A DNA stretch of 64,000 bases from Ruminococcus sp. (GTDB taxonomy: Bacteria; Bacillota; Clostridia; Oscillospirales; Ruminococcaceae): positions 1 to 64,000 of the forward strand of contig JAILFN010000086.1 of the NCBI GenBank assembly GCA_024697545.1, in the 5' to 3' direction. Position 1 is the stretch's first letter, and each line of letters starts with the position of its first letter. Under the pieces are notes generated by a model, which was not told the DNA's origin, did no database searches, and saw nothing but the letters and a program-made list of their open reading frames with translations. Position numbers and translations under genes: made by a program. This document shows, one piece after another, positions 41,665 through 49,468 of the stretch.

Positions 41665-42591
41665 ATGAACAAACTCGTAGTTTCGCCGTCGCCTCACGAC
41701 GAGAATTATACCAAGACCTCAGACATAATGCGGGACGTTCTGATAGCGCTGACCCCCGCCCTTGCTGCGGCGACCTATATCTTCGGCATTCGCGCACTGC
41801 TGCTTACCATCGTCTGTATCGCGGGCTGCATCGCGACGGAATATATCTGCCGCAGGCTCATGAAGCGCCCGAACACGATAGGCGACCTTTCGGCTGCCGT
41901 CACGGGGATGATACTTGCGTTCAACCTGCCCGTGACGCTCCCGCTGCCCATCGCTCTGCTCGGTTCGTTCATCGCGATAGCTGTCGTAAAGCAGCTGTTC
42001 GGCGGGCTGGGACAGAACTTTGCCAACCCCGCCATCACGGCGCGAATCGTGCTCATGGTTTCATTCCCCGCGCAGATGACCCGCTGGGCATTGCCGTTTT
42101 ACTACAACGAGCCCTCCGATGTAATGACGGGACCTACCCCCCTTGTCACGAGATCTGCCACATACATAAACCTGCTGCTCGGCAAGACGACGGGCTGTCT
42201 CGGCGAGACCTGTGCGGCGGCGCTCATGCTCGGCGGGCTTTACCTCATCATAAGACGTGTGATATCCCCTGCGGCTCCGCTCAGCTTTATCGGCGTACTG
42301 GCGGCGCTCTCCGCCATTGCGGGAGAGGATCCGCTTTATCAGATACTCGCGGGCGGCGTGATGCTCGGCGCATTCTTCATGGCTACCGACTATGCCACCA
42401 CACCCGTCACAACAAAGGGCAAGCTGATATTCGGTGCGGGCTGCGGCATCATTACATTTGTGATAAGGAACTACGGCTCGTATCCCGAAGGCGTTTCCTT
42501 CTCGATACTGCTGATGAACATACTCACACCGTTTATAGAGCAGCTCACACGGAGCCGCGTATTCGGTGCAAAGGAGGCGGCAGACCGATGA
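41665..42591 (+). CDS. rnfD: Rnf complex subunit RnfD
   Basis: A 308-residue integral membrane subunit, partner of RnfG, with about eight helices. The N-terminus SPSPHDENYTKTSDIMRDVLIAL is characteristic. Near residue 150 it has MTGPTPLVT where relatives have an S/T-G-A-T-type stretch that carries covalent FMN, so the threonine is kept but the alanine is a proline. It overlaps rnfG by 4 nt. Confidence 0.94.
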   Translation: MNKLVVSPSPHDENYTKTSDIMRDVLIALTPALAAATYIFGIRALLLTIVCIAGCIATEYICRRLMKRPNTIGDLSAAVTGMILAFNLPVTLPLPIALLGSFIAIAVVKQLFGGLGQNFANPAITARIVLMVSFPAQMTRWALPFYYNEPSDVMTGPTPLVTRSATYINLLLGKTTGCLGETCAAALMLGGLYLIIRRVISPAAPLSFIGVLAALSAIAGEDPLYQILAGGVMLGAFFMATDYATTPVTTKGKLIFGAGCGIITFVIRNYGSYPEGVSFSILLMNILTPFIEQLTRSRVFGAKEAADR

Positions 42592-43115
42592 CGGGAAGGA
42601 TAAAGCCTACACTTGTGCTTACCGTTATATGCGTTGCTGCGGCACTGCTGCTGACCTTTGCCCACGAGCTTACAAAGGAAAGCATAGCGCGGCAGAAGGC
42701 GGAGAAGTTTTCGGGCAGCGCCGAAACGCTCTTCGGCAAGACGGATATACGGATAATAGATGACAACTTCGGCTATGACGAGATCGAAACGATAGCCGTC
42801 ACCGACGACGGCAGAGTAGCCATGCAGCTGATAGTTGACGGCTACGAAAAGGACGGTATAAACATATTGATAGGCTTTGACAGCGAGGGCGCTGTATCGG
42901 GGATAGAATTCATATCCCTTGCCGACACTCCCGGACTCGGCTCAAAGGTCAGGGACATACCCTCATTCCGCGAGCAGTTCATAGGGCAGACCGCCCCGCA
43001 GGAGGACTTTGACGCGGTAAGCGGCGCGACCTTTTCCTCAAAGGGCATGAAGCACGCCGTTGACACCGCCCTTAAAGCATACAATGAGAACAAGGGGGCG
43101 ATACTCGATGGCTGA
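42588..43115 (+). CDS. rnfG: Rnf complex subunit RnfG
   Basis: A 175-residue subunit with one N-terminal helix (VLTVICVAAALLLTF) and an extracytoplasmic FMN-binding domain. The flavinylation motif SGAT is in DAVSGATFSSKGM near residue 146, where FMN is attached to the threonine through phosphate. The ATG overlaps the rnfD stop; its GGAGG lies 8 nt upstream. Its end overlaps the rnfE start. Confidence 0.94.
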   Translation: MTGRIKPTLVLTVICVAAALLLTFAHELTKESIARQKAEKFSGSAETLFGKTDIRIIDDNFGYDEIETIAVTDDGRVAMQLIVDGYEKDGINILIGFDSEGAVSGIEFISLADTPGLGSKVRDIPSFREQFIGQTAPQEDFDAVSGATFSSKGMKHAVDTALKAYNENKGAILDG

Positions 43116-43800
43116 CAAAAAGCGCACTCCCGCGCAGGAGTTTTCAAAAGGCATTATAAAGGAAAACCCCACTCTGGTCATGCTGCTCGGTATGTGCCCG
43201 ACGCTTGCCGTCACCACTCAGGCGGTCAACGGCATAGGCATGGGGCTTGCCACTACATTCGTGCTACTGGGCTCCAATATAGTTATATCCGCGCTCCGCA
43301 AGGTGATACCCGACAAGGTGCGTATACCCTCGTTCATAGTAATAATCGCGAGCTTTGTAACGCTCATAGGCTTTCTGCTCGAAGGCTTTTTGCCTTCGCT
43401 CTACGACAGTCTCGGCATATACCTGACGCTCATCACGGTAAACTGCATAATCTTCGGACGTGCCGAGATGTTCGCGAGCAAGAACGGTATCGGCGCTTCG
43501 ATCCTTGACGCTTTGGGCATGGGGCTGGGATTCACTCTGGCGCTGTTCCTTATGGGTTCGGTGCGTGAGATACTCGGCTCGGGCAAGTGGCTCGGAATGG
43601 CTCTGCCGCTGATAAAAGACAGCCCGATGCTAATATTCATAATGCCCGCGGGCGGATTCTTCACACTCGGCTGCATCATAGCGGCGGTAAACAAGATAGC
43701 AAAGCGCAAGCCGCCGCAGGAGATAGCCTGCGGACAGGGCTGCGGGGAATGTCCCCACGCCGAAAGCTGCGGAGAAAGAAAGGCGGGTGACGAACCGTGA
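43108..43800 (+). CDS. rnfE: Rnf complex subunit RnfE
   Basis: A 230-residue membrane subunit with six helices, the related partner of RnfA. It contains KGIIKENPTLVMLLGMCPTLA and, in the second half, GIGASILDALGMGLGFTLAL. The C-terminal tail carries CGQGCGECPHAESCG, a Cys-rich extension that is not needed for the membrane fold. ATG 43108 is chosen: it overlaps the rnfG stop and gives the normal length. Confidence 0.93.
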   Translation: MADKKRTPAQEFSKGIIKENPTLVMLLGMCPTLAVTTQAVNGIGMGLATTFVLLGSNIVISALRKVIPDKVRIPSFIVIIASFVTLIGFLLEGFLPSLYDSLGIYLTLITVNCIIFGRAEMFASKNGIGASILDALGMGLGFTLALFLMGSVREILGSGKWLGMALPLIKDSPMLIFIMPAGGFFTLGCIIAAVNKIAKRKPPQEIACGQGCGECPHAESCGERKAGDEP

Positions 43801-44375
43801 AGACGCTGATGGTGATACTTCTGTCGGCAATGCTCACCGATAACTTTGTTCTTTCAAAATTCATGGGCATCTGCCCGTTCCTCGGAGTGTCCAAAAAACT
43901 GGACAGTGCCTCGGGAATGGGCATCGCCGTCACCTTTGTCATGATATGTGCAACAATGGTGACCTACCCGATATATCACGGCATACTCGTCCCGACGCAC
44001 CTTGAATACTTCGATACTGTAGTATTCATACTCGTCATTGCGCTGTTTGTCCAGATAGTCGAAACGGTGCTGAAAAAGACCATGCCCGCGCTTTACAAGT
44101 CGCTGGGCGTGTATCTGCCGCTTATCACTACAAACTGCGCGGTGCTGGGCGTTACGGTGTTGAACATCGACAACGGCTACGGCTTTTTGCAGTCGATAGT
44201 CAATGCCTTCGGAGCAGGGCTCGGGTTCATGCTGGCGCTGGTGATATTCTCGGGTGTCCGCAAAAAGCTCGAGTACGCAGATATCCCCGAGACCTTCAAG
44301 GGCGTGCCCGCAACGCTCATCGCCGCTTCGATAGTTTCGGTAAGCTTTATGGGCTTCTCGGGACTTTTCGGTTAA
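43797..44375 (+). CDS. rnfA: Rnf complex subunit RnfA
   Basis: A 192-residue membrane subunit with six helices. The stretch LSAMLTDNFVLSKFMGICPFLGVSK is strongly conserved and holds a cysteine that with RnfE can bind a membrane-embedded 2Fe-2S cluster. A GTG start overlaps the rnfE stop by 4 nt. Normal length. Confidence 0.95.
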   Translation: MKTLMVILLSAMLTDNFVLSKFMGICPFLGVSKKLDSASGMGIAVTFVMICATMVTYPIYHGILVPTHLEYFDTVVFILVIALFVQIVETVLKKTMPALYKSLGVYLPLITTNCAVLGVTVLNIDNGYGFLQSIVNAFGAGLGFMLALVIFSGVRKKLEYADIPETFKGVPATLIAASIVSVSFMGFSGLFG

Positions 44376-44389
44376 GGGGGGGCTGATAG

Positions 44390-45178
44390 ATGATGACATA
44401 TCTTATACCCGTCCTTATCGTCGGCGGCTGCGGAGTGCTGGCGGGAGTGCTGCTGACGATCGTGTCAAAGCTGTTCTACGTCAAGGTCGATGAGCGTGTG
44501 CAGAGGATAAGCGATGCACTGCCGCAGGCAAACTGCGGTGCCTGCGGGTTCGCGGGCTGTGCCGACTATGCGGACGCGATAGTGAACGGCGGCGCCGAAA
44601 CGAATCTCTGCCGCCCGGGCGGTAAGGAAGCTGCCGAAAGCATAGCCGAGATACTCGGCACAGAGGCTGCCGAGGTCGTGCCGATGACGGCAGTCGTCAA
44701 ATGCAGCGGCGACTGCAATGCCGTCCGCGAGGAATTTGAATTCGGCGGGATACGCTCCTGCAAGGCGGTAAAGAAATTCTACGGCGGGTCAAGCTCCTGC
44801 AAGTACGGCTGCATAGGTCTGGGAGACTGCGCCGCCGTCTGTGACAACGACGCCATAAGCGTGAAAGACGGGCTTGCGAGAGTGACTCCGCTCAAATGCA
44901 CAGCCTGCGGAAAATGCGCGGCAGTCTGTCCGAATGAACTGATAGCGATAAAGCCGCTGGCGCAGCACATCATGGTGCTATGCTCCTCAAAGGACAACGG
45001 CAGGAACACACGCCTTGCCTGCCGCAAGGGCTGTCTCGGCTGCAAGCTCTGCGAACGCAACTGCGTTGAGGGTGCAATAAAGGTAGAAGAAAACCACGCT
45101 ATAATAAACTACGACCTCTGCGCAGGCTGCGGGCTGTGCGTCGAGACCTGCCCCGCAAAGGCGATACACAGGGTATGA
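44390..45178 (+). CDS. rnfB: Rnf complex subunit RnfB
   Basis: A 262-residue ferredoxin-type subunit that accepts electrons from reduced ferredoxin. After an N-terminal helix comes the cluster motif CGACGFAGCADYA, then further 4Fe-4S motifs: CKYGCIGLGDCAAVC, CTACGKCAAVCP, CRKGCLGCKLCERNC and CAGCGLCVETCP. GGGGGG lies 7 nt before the ATG. Last gene of the rnf operon; azlCD follows after 45 nt without a clear terminator. Confidence 0.95.
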   Translation: MMTYLIPVLIVGGCGVLAGVLLTIVSKLFYVKVDERVQRISDALPQANCGACGFAGCADYADAIVNGGAETNLCRPGGKEAAESIAEILGTEAAEVVPMTAVVKCSGDCNAVREEFEFGGIRSCKAVKKFYGGSSSCKYGCIGLGDCAAVCDNDAISVKDGLARVTPLKCTACGKCAAVCPNELIAIKPLAQHIMVLCSSKDNGRNTRLACRKGCLGCKLCERNCVEGAIKVEENHAIINYDLCAGCGLCVETCPAKAIHRV

Positions 45179-45223
45179 CCGCTTGTATAGTAAAATTAAG
45201 CTTGGAAAGAAAGTTTTAGTAAA

Positions 45224-45943
45224 ATGAAAAAGGATCTTTTAAGAGGAATGGCACACGGGATACCGATAATGCTCGGATATCTTTCGGTGTCATTCGGCAT
45301 CGGGATAATGGCGGTGCGCGCGGGGATAACGCCCTTTCAGGCAACGATGATATCCCTCACGAACCTGACCTCAGCAGGGCAGGCGGCAGGCATCGGCGTG
45401 ATAGCATCGGCGGGCACGCTTTTCGAGATGGCGCTGGTGCAGTTCACCATAAACCTGAGATATGCTCTGATGTCGCTTTCGCTTTCGCAAAAGCTCGACA
45501 AGAAAAAGTTCACGCTGCCAAAAAGGCTTGCGGCGTCCTACGGCATCACCGATGAGATATTCGCGGTCTGTTCGGCTCAGAAGGAGGCGCTTACCCCCGC
45601 CTATATGTGCGGCATGATCTTCATAGCCACCGCAGGCTGGGTGGCGGGAACGATACTCGGTGCTGAAGCTGGCAGCATAATGCCAAAGTCCGTCACCGAC
45701 GCTATGGGTATAGTTCTCTACGGAATGTTCATCGCGATATTCATACCGCCCGTGCGAAAGCAAAAGAGCGTTCTCTTCACGATAACCGCGGCGGCGGCGC
45801 TGAGCGTACTGTTCAAATATGCGGTCAAGGGCGTGTCTGCGGGATTTGCGATAATCATATGTGCCGTGATAGCTTCGGCAGCGGCGGCACTTCTCTTCCC
45901 CGTCGATGAAGAGGAAACCGATGAGAAGGAGGCTGCGGAATGA
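45224..45943 (+). CDS. azlC: AzlC-family branched-chain amino acid exporter, large subunit
   Basis: A 239-residue membrane protein with several helices, opening MAHGIPIMLGYLSVSFGIGIMA, the hallmark of AzlC/YgaZ. With AzlD it exports branched-chain amino acids or analogues. NLTSAGQAAGIGVI is the second conserved block. It overlaps azlD by 4 nt. The ribosome site is weak, and it may be read through from rnf. Confidence 0.9.
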   Translation: MKKDLLRGMAHGIPIMLGYLSVSFGIGIMAVRAGITPFQATMISLTNLTSAGQAAGIGVIASAGTLFEMALVQFTINLRYALMSLSLSQKLDKKKFTLPKRLAASYGITDEIFAVCSAQKEALTPAYMCGMIFIATAGWVAGTILGAEAGSIMPKSVTDAMGIVLYGMFIAIFIPPVRKQKSVLFTITAAAALSVLFKYAVKGVSAGFAIIICAVIASAAAALLFPVDEEETDEKEAAE

Positions 45944-46239
45944 GCATAGCGATATACATTGCCGTGATGGCGGGCGTGACATACCTCATCAGAATGCTGC
46001 CCTTCACCTTCTTCCACCGTGAGATAAAGTCAAGATATCTCAGGAGCTTTCTTTACTACATTCCCTACGCGGTGCTTGCCGCCATGACGATACCCGCGAT
46101 CTTTTACAGCACGGGAAGCTTTGTAACGGCAGCGGCGGGAACGGCAGTAGCGCTCGTGATGGCATGGTTCGACCTTCCGCTCATCGCCGTAGCACTGGCG
46201 GCTGCGGGAACGGCGTTCGTCACGGGAATATTCTTCTAA
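45940..46239 (+). CDS. azlD: AzlD-family branched-chain amino acid exporter, small subunit
   Basis: A 99-residue protein with four short hydrophobic helices and the family opening GVTYLIRMLPFTFF, followed by FLYYIPYAVLAAMTIPAIFYST. It pairs with AzlC. A terminator follows. Confidence 0.9.
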   Translation: MSIAIYIAVMAGVTYLIRMLPFTFFHREIKSRYLRSFLYYIPYAVLAAMTIPAIFYSTGSFVTAAAGTAVALVMAWFDLPLIAVALAAAGTAFVTGIFF

Positions 46240-46255
46240 ACAATAATAATATGAG

Positions 46256-46298
46256 ACCCCCGAAACGGCAAAAAATGCTTTTCGGGGTTGCTTTTTTT
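46256..46298 (+). terminator. Terminator of azlCD
   Basis: ACCCCCGAAA/TTTTCGGGGT stem followed by TGCTTTTTTT. Confidence 0.85.
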
Positions 46299-46316
46299 GT
46301 CGGAATATAGTAAAAT
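46288..46316 (+). promoter_or_regulatory. Possible promoter of the GH3 gene
   Basis: TTGCTT, 17-nt spacer, TAAAAT, overlapping the T-run of the azlD terminator, with a leader of about 150 nt before the GH3 ATG. That leader shows no coding or structural signal I recognise. Confidence 0.45.
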
Positions 46317-46474
46317 ATTATAAAGGCAATACCACACAACTATTGCGCGTCGGAGTTTTTGGCTGCTATGGACGTGCAAAGCCGTAAAGACGGCAGACGG
46401 GCGGTCATGCCTTACGACTGTCTCCCTGCGCGGAGATATATTTTCAGGCGATACTCAACGAAAGCGGTGATAAT

Positions 46475-49225
46475 ATGAAAACTGACAAGAATGATATGTT
46501 CCGCAGACGGGCAAGGGAGCTTGCGGCAAAGCTTTCCGAAGAAGAAAAACTCGGGCTGCTGACCACCCACCACCATGCGGCAGAACGGCTGGGGCTCGGG
46601 GAATTTTATATCGGTACAGAAGTCGCACGCGGCTACGTCGGCAGGAGCGCAGACAAGCCCTCGACGGTATTCCCCCAGCCGATAGGTCTTGCGGCGACAT
46701 TTGACCGCGGGCTTATGCGTAAGCTCGGCAGGATAGCGGGCGATGAAGCACGCGCCTATTACAACGCCGACCCTCGCGGCGGACTGGCGCTATGGGGGCC
46801 TACCGTTGACATGGTGCGAGACCCGCGCTGGGGCAGGACAGAGGAAGCCTACGGCGAGGACGTATTCCTTGCAGGCGAGCTTACCGCCGCTTACACCCTC
46901 GGCATGGCGGGCGAGAACGCAGACGGGTTTTACAAGACGATACCGACACTAAAGCACTTCTGCGCCAACAACAACGAAGCCGACCGCGACCGCTGCGATG
47001 CTTATCTTCCTCCGCGGCTGAAATACGAATACTACTACGCCGCCTTTGAGAACGCCATACGCTTCGGCGGAGCAAGGAGCGTCATGGCTGCATACAACGA
47101 GATCAACGGACTTCCTGCCATAATGAACGTTGAGCTTGAAAGCCTGCTGAAATCCGAATGGGGGCTTTGGTTCGTTGTGAGCGACGGCGGAGATTTTTCG
47201 CAGAACGTTATCGCTCACAGATACACCGAGAGCCACGCGGAGGCGTATGCACTCTCGCTGAAGGCGGGCTGCGACACCATGACGGACGTTAACGAGCTTG
47301 TAAAGGCAGCCGCCGAAAAGGCTCTGGAAGAAAAGCTCATCACATGGGAGGACATAGACCGTTCGGTCGAAAACACCCTTTACGCGCGGCTGAGGCTCGG
47401 TCAGCTCGACAGGACCGAGTTTGACGATATCGGCAGCGGGGTCATAGACTGCCCTGCCCACCGTGAGGTGAACGCCCGCGCCGCCCGCGAGCAGATGGTG
47501 CTCTTAAAAAATGACGGTCTGCTCCCCCTCCGCGGCAATGCGGGCAAGACAGCAGTGTTAGGACCGCTTGCCGATGAGAGCCTTATGGACTGGTACACAG
47601 GCTACTCCACCTACCGCTGCACGGTGCTTGACGGTATGCGTGAAAGATGCGGCGAAGTCCTGCACGACCCGCTCTGGGATATAGTTGCCCTCAAAGCGCC
47701 CAACGGCAAGTACCTCTGCGCTTACGAGGACGGCAGCATCCGTGCCGACGCAGACAGCATCACCGATGCTGCAAGGTTCGAGCTTCAGGACTGGGGCGAC
47801 AACTGGTGCAACCTTTTCTCGGTAAAGTACCGCCGCTACGCAAGGCTTTGTGATGATGAGATAAAGCTGCACGCCCGCAGCATCTATGACTGGTTCACCC
47901 GTGAGACCTTCAACCTCCGCAGCTACTGCGGACGCACTCTGATAGAGGAGTTCTTAGGGCACGGCAGGCTCACCTGCGGCGGGGACGGGATACTCTCGGT
48001 AAAGAAAAGCCATGCCGTTACCGAAGAGCTGCTCTGGGACATCGAGGTCGTAAGCCGAGGCAGGGAGCGTGCCGAAAGGATAGCGGGTGAATGCGATACC
48101 GTCATCTACTGTGTCGGCAACTATCCCGTGCAGACGGCTAAGGAATGCTACGACCGCAAGACCCTGGCGCTGAACGTTCAGGCGGGCATGACGGAAACTC
48201 TCGCCGCCGTCAATCCACGGACGCTGCTCATGCTGATATCAAGCTACCCATACTCGGTGTGCAGCGAATCGGAAAGTGCTGCGGCTGTAATATGGAGCAG
48301 CCATGCGGGTGCGGAGCTGGGCTCTGCGGCAGCGGACACCATATTCGGAGACAGCGACCCCGCCGGCCGCCTGCCGATAACATGGTACCGTTCCGAGCTC
48401 GATCTGCCCGATATCATGAACTATGACATAGCTTCGGCGGGCAGCACATATATGTACTTCAAAGGCGAGCCTCTTTACCCGTTCGGACACGGACTGAGCT
48501 ATGCCCGCTTTGAGTATCTCGGCATGAAGCTTAACTGCTGCGGGGACGGCATATCGGCTGAGGTCACGGTAAAGAACACCTCAGACAGGGACGGCAGCGA
48601 GGTGGTGCAGATATACTTTGACCTGCCGCAGTCGGCAGTGAGCCGCCCGATAAAGAAGCTCTGCGGCTTTGAGCGCGTGAGCATCGCAGCGGGTCAAACG
48701 GTCACGGTCAATGTGATGATACCGCGCCATATACTCAGGGTATACGATGTACGCGCAGGCAAAATGATCGTCGAGGGCGGCGAATACCGCTTTATGGCGG
48801 GCGCTTCATCTGCGGACATACGGCTGAACGGCAGCATAACCATAAGCGGCGAAAAGCTCTCGCCCCGCGGCGACTGCTTTGCCGCACACAGCTTTGACTC
48901 TGCCGAAAACGTAAAGCTTCGCTATTCGCAGCGTTTCGGCACCGATGTTCTATGCTCTGCGGGCTGGGGGGCGAATGCCGCTTACGGCGGGCTAGACCTT
49001 GACGGCGCAAAGGCGATAGAAGTCCGCGCCATGTCGATAGCCTTACCCGAAAAGCTCACCGCCGTGATCGGAGAGACAGCCATTGAAGCTTCTGTCCCCA
49101 TAGGCGACACCCGTGAAGATTTCGGCGTATGCCGTTTTGAGCTTCCCGAAGGCATAGCGGGAGACACCCTGACGCTTAAACTCGGCGACTTCTGTTCGCT
49201 GCTGGATGTAAAGATATTAAGATAG
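46475..49225 (+). CDS. GH3 glycoside hydrolase with an inserted beta-trefoil-like segment
   Basis: A 916-residue family 3 hydrolase, probably a beta-glucosidase or beta-xylosidase acting in the cytoplasm (no signal peptide). The N-terminal barrel has LALWGPTVDMVRDPRWGRTEEAYGED, TLKHFCANNNE and the nucleophile Asp237 in VVSDGGDF. The second domain holds VLLKNDGLLPLR and GNYPVQ..ECYDR; a C-terminal Fn3-like domain is VQIYFDLP. Between residues about 400 and 510 an extra segment (IVALKAPNGKYLCAYEDG, FELQDWG) looks like fascin-type beta-trefoil repeats. Substrate cannot be fixed. It has no obvious operon partner. Confidence 0.87.
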   Translation: MKTDKNDMFRRRARELAAKLSEEEKLGLLTTHHHAAERLGLGEFYIGTEVARGYVGRSADKPSTVFPQPIGLAATFDRGLMRKLGRIAGDEARAYYNADPRGGLALWGPTVDMVRDPRWGRTEEAYGEDVFLAGELTAAYTLGMAGENADGFYKTIPTLKHFCANNNEADRDRCDAYLPPRLKYEYYYAAFENAIRFGGARSVMAAYNEINGLPAIMNVELESLLKSEWGLWFVVSDGGDFSQNVIAHRYTESHAEAYALSLKAGCDTMTDVNELVKAAAEKALEEKLITWEDIDRSVENTLYARLRLGQLDRTEFDDIGSGVIDCPAHREVNARAAREQMVLLKNDGLLPLRGNAGKTAVLGPLADESLMDWYTGYSTYRCTVLDGMRERCGEVLHDPLWDIVALKAPNGKYLCAYEDGSIRADADSITDAARFELQDWGDNWCNLFSVKYRRYARLCDDEIKLHARSIYDWFTRETFNLRSYCGRTLIEEFLGHGRLTCGGDGILSVKKSHAVTEELLWDIEVVSRGRERAERIAGECDTVIYCVGNYPVQTAKECYDRKTLALNVQAGMTETLAAVNPRTLLMLISSYPYSVCSESESAAAVIWSSHAGAELGSAAADTIFGDSDPAGRLPITWYRSELDLPDIMNYDIASAGSTYMYFKGEPLYPFGHGLSYARFEYLGMKLNCCGDGISAEVTVKNTSDRDGSEVVQIYFDLPQSAVSRPIKKLCGFERVSIAAGQTVTVNVMIPRHILRVYDVRAGKMIVEGGEYRFMAGASSADIRLNGSITISGEKLSPRGDCFAAHSFDSAENVKLRYSQRFGTDVLCSAGWGANAAYGGLDLDGAKAIEVRAMSIALPEKLTAVIGETAIEASVPIGDTREDFGVCRFELPEGIAGDTLTLKLGDFCSLLDVKILR

Positions 49226-49267
49226 TGCTCCTGCTCACACCTTTAAGGAGCGGGGAATACGGATAAT

Positions 49268-49318
49268 AATAACGGGATCTGCGGTATTCGTCTGCCGCGG
49301 GTGCCGTTATTCTGTTTT
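49268..49318 (+). terminator. Possible terminator after GH3
   Basis: AATAACGG (49268-49275) pairs with CCGTTATT (49304-49311), followed by CTGTTTT; a second smaller hairpin lies just upstream. Confidence 0.55.
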
Positions 49319-49385
49319 GCCCCAATGACAGGGACAGACCGCAGCGCTTTTCGGCACGGCATAAAATTTTTACACCCCATACCCC

Positions 49386-49415
49386 TTTACAAACCGTACA
49401 GTTTTGTGGTATAAT
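49386..49415 (+). promoter_or_regulatory. Promoter of the topoisomerase pair
   Basis: TTTACA, 18-nt spacer, TATAAT, about 55 nt before the start codon. Confidence 0.7.
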
Positions 49416-49468
49416 AAAGATTGATTGTGTGAAAAACTATTTCGGGAAAGGAAAAGGACAGGTTAGAT

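Noticed and set aside
41448-42587. Long plus-strand frame upstream of rnfG, in frame with it
   Set aside because: It overlaps rnfC and rnfD in another frame and is Arg/His-rich shadow sequence; the real rnfG starts at 42588.
46317-46474. Possible second MITE end before the GH3 gene (GGCAATACCACACAA)
   Set aside because: No inverted partner and no second copy in the window, so it cannot be supported.
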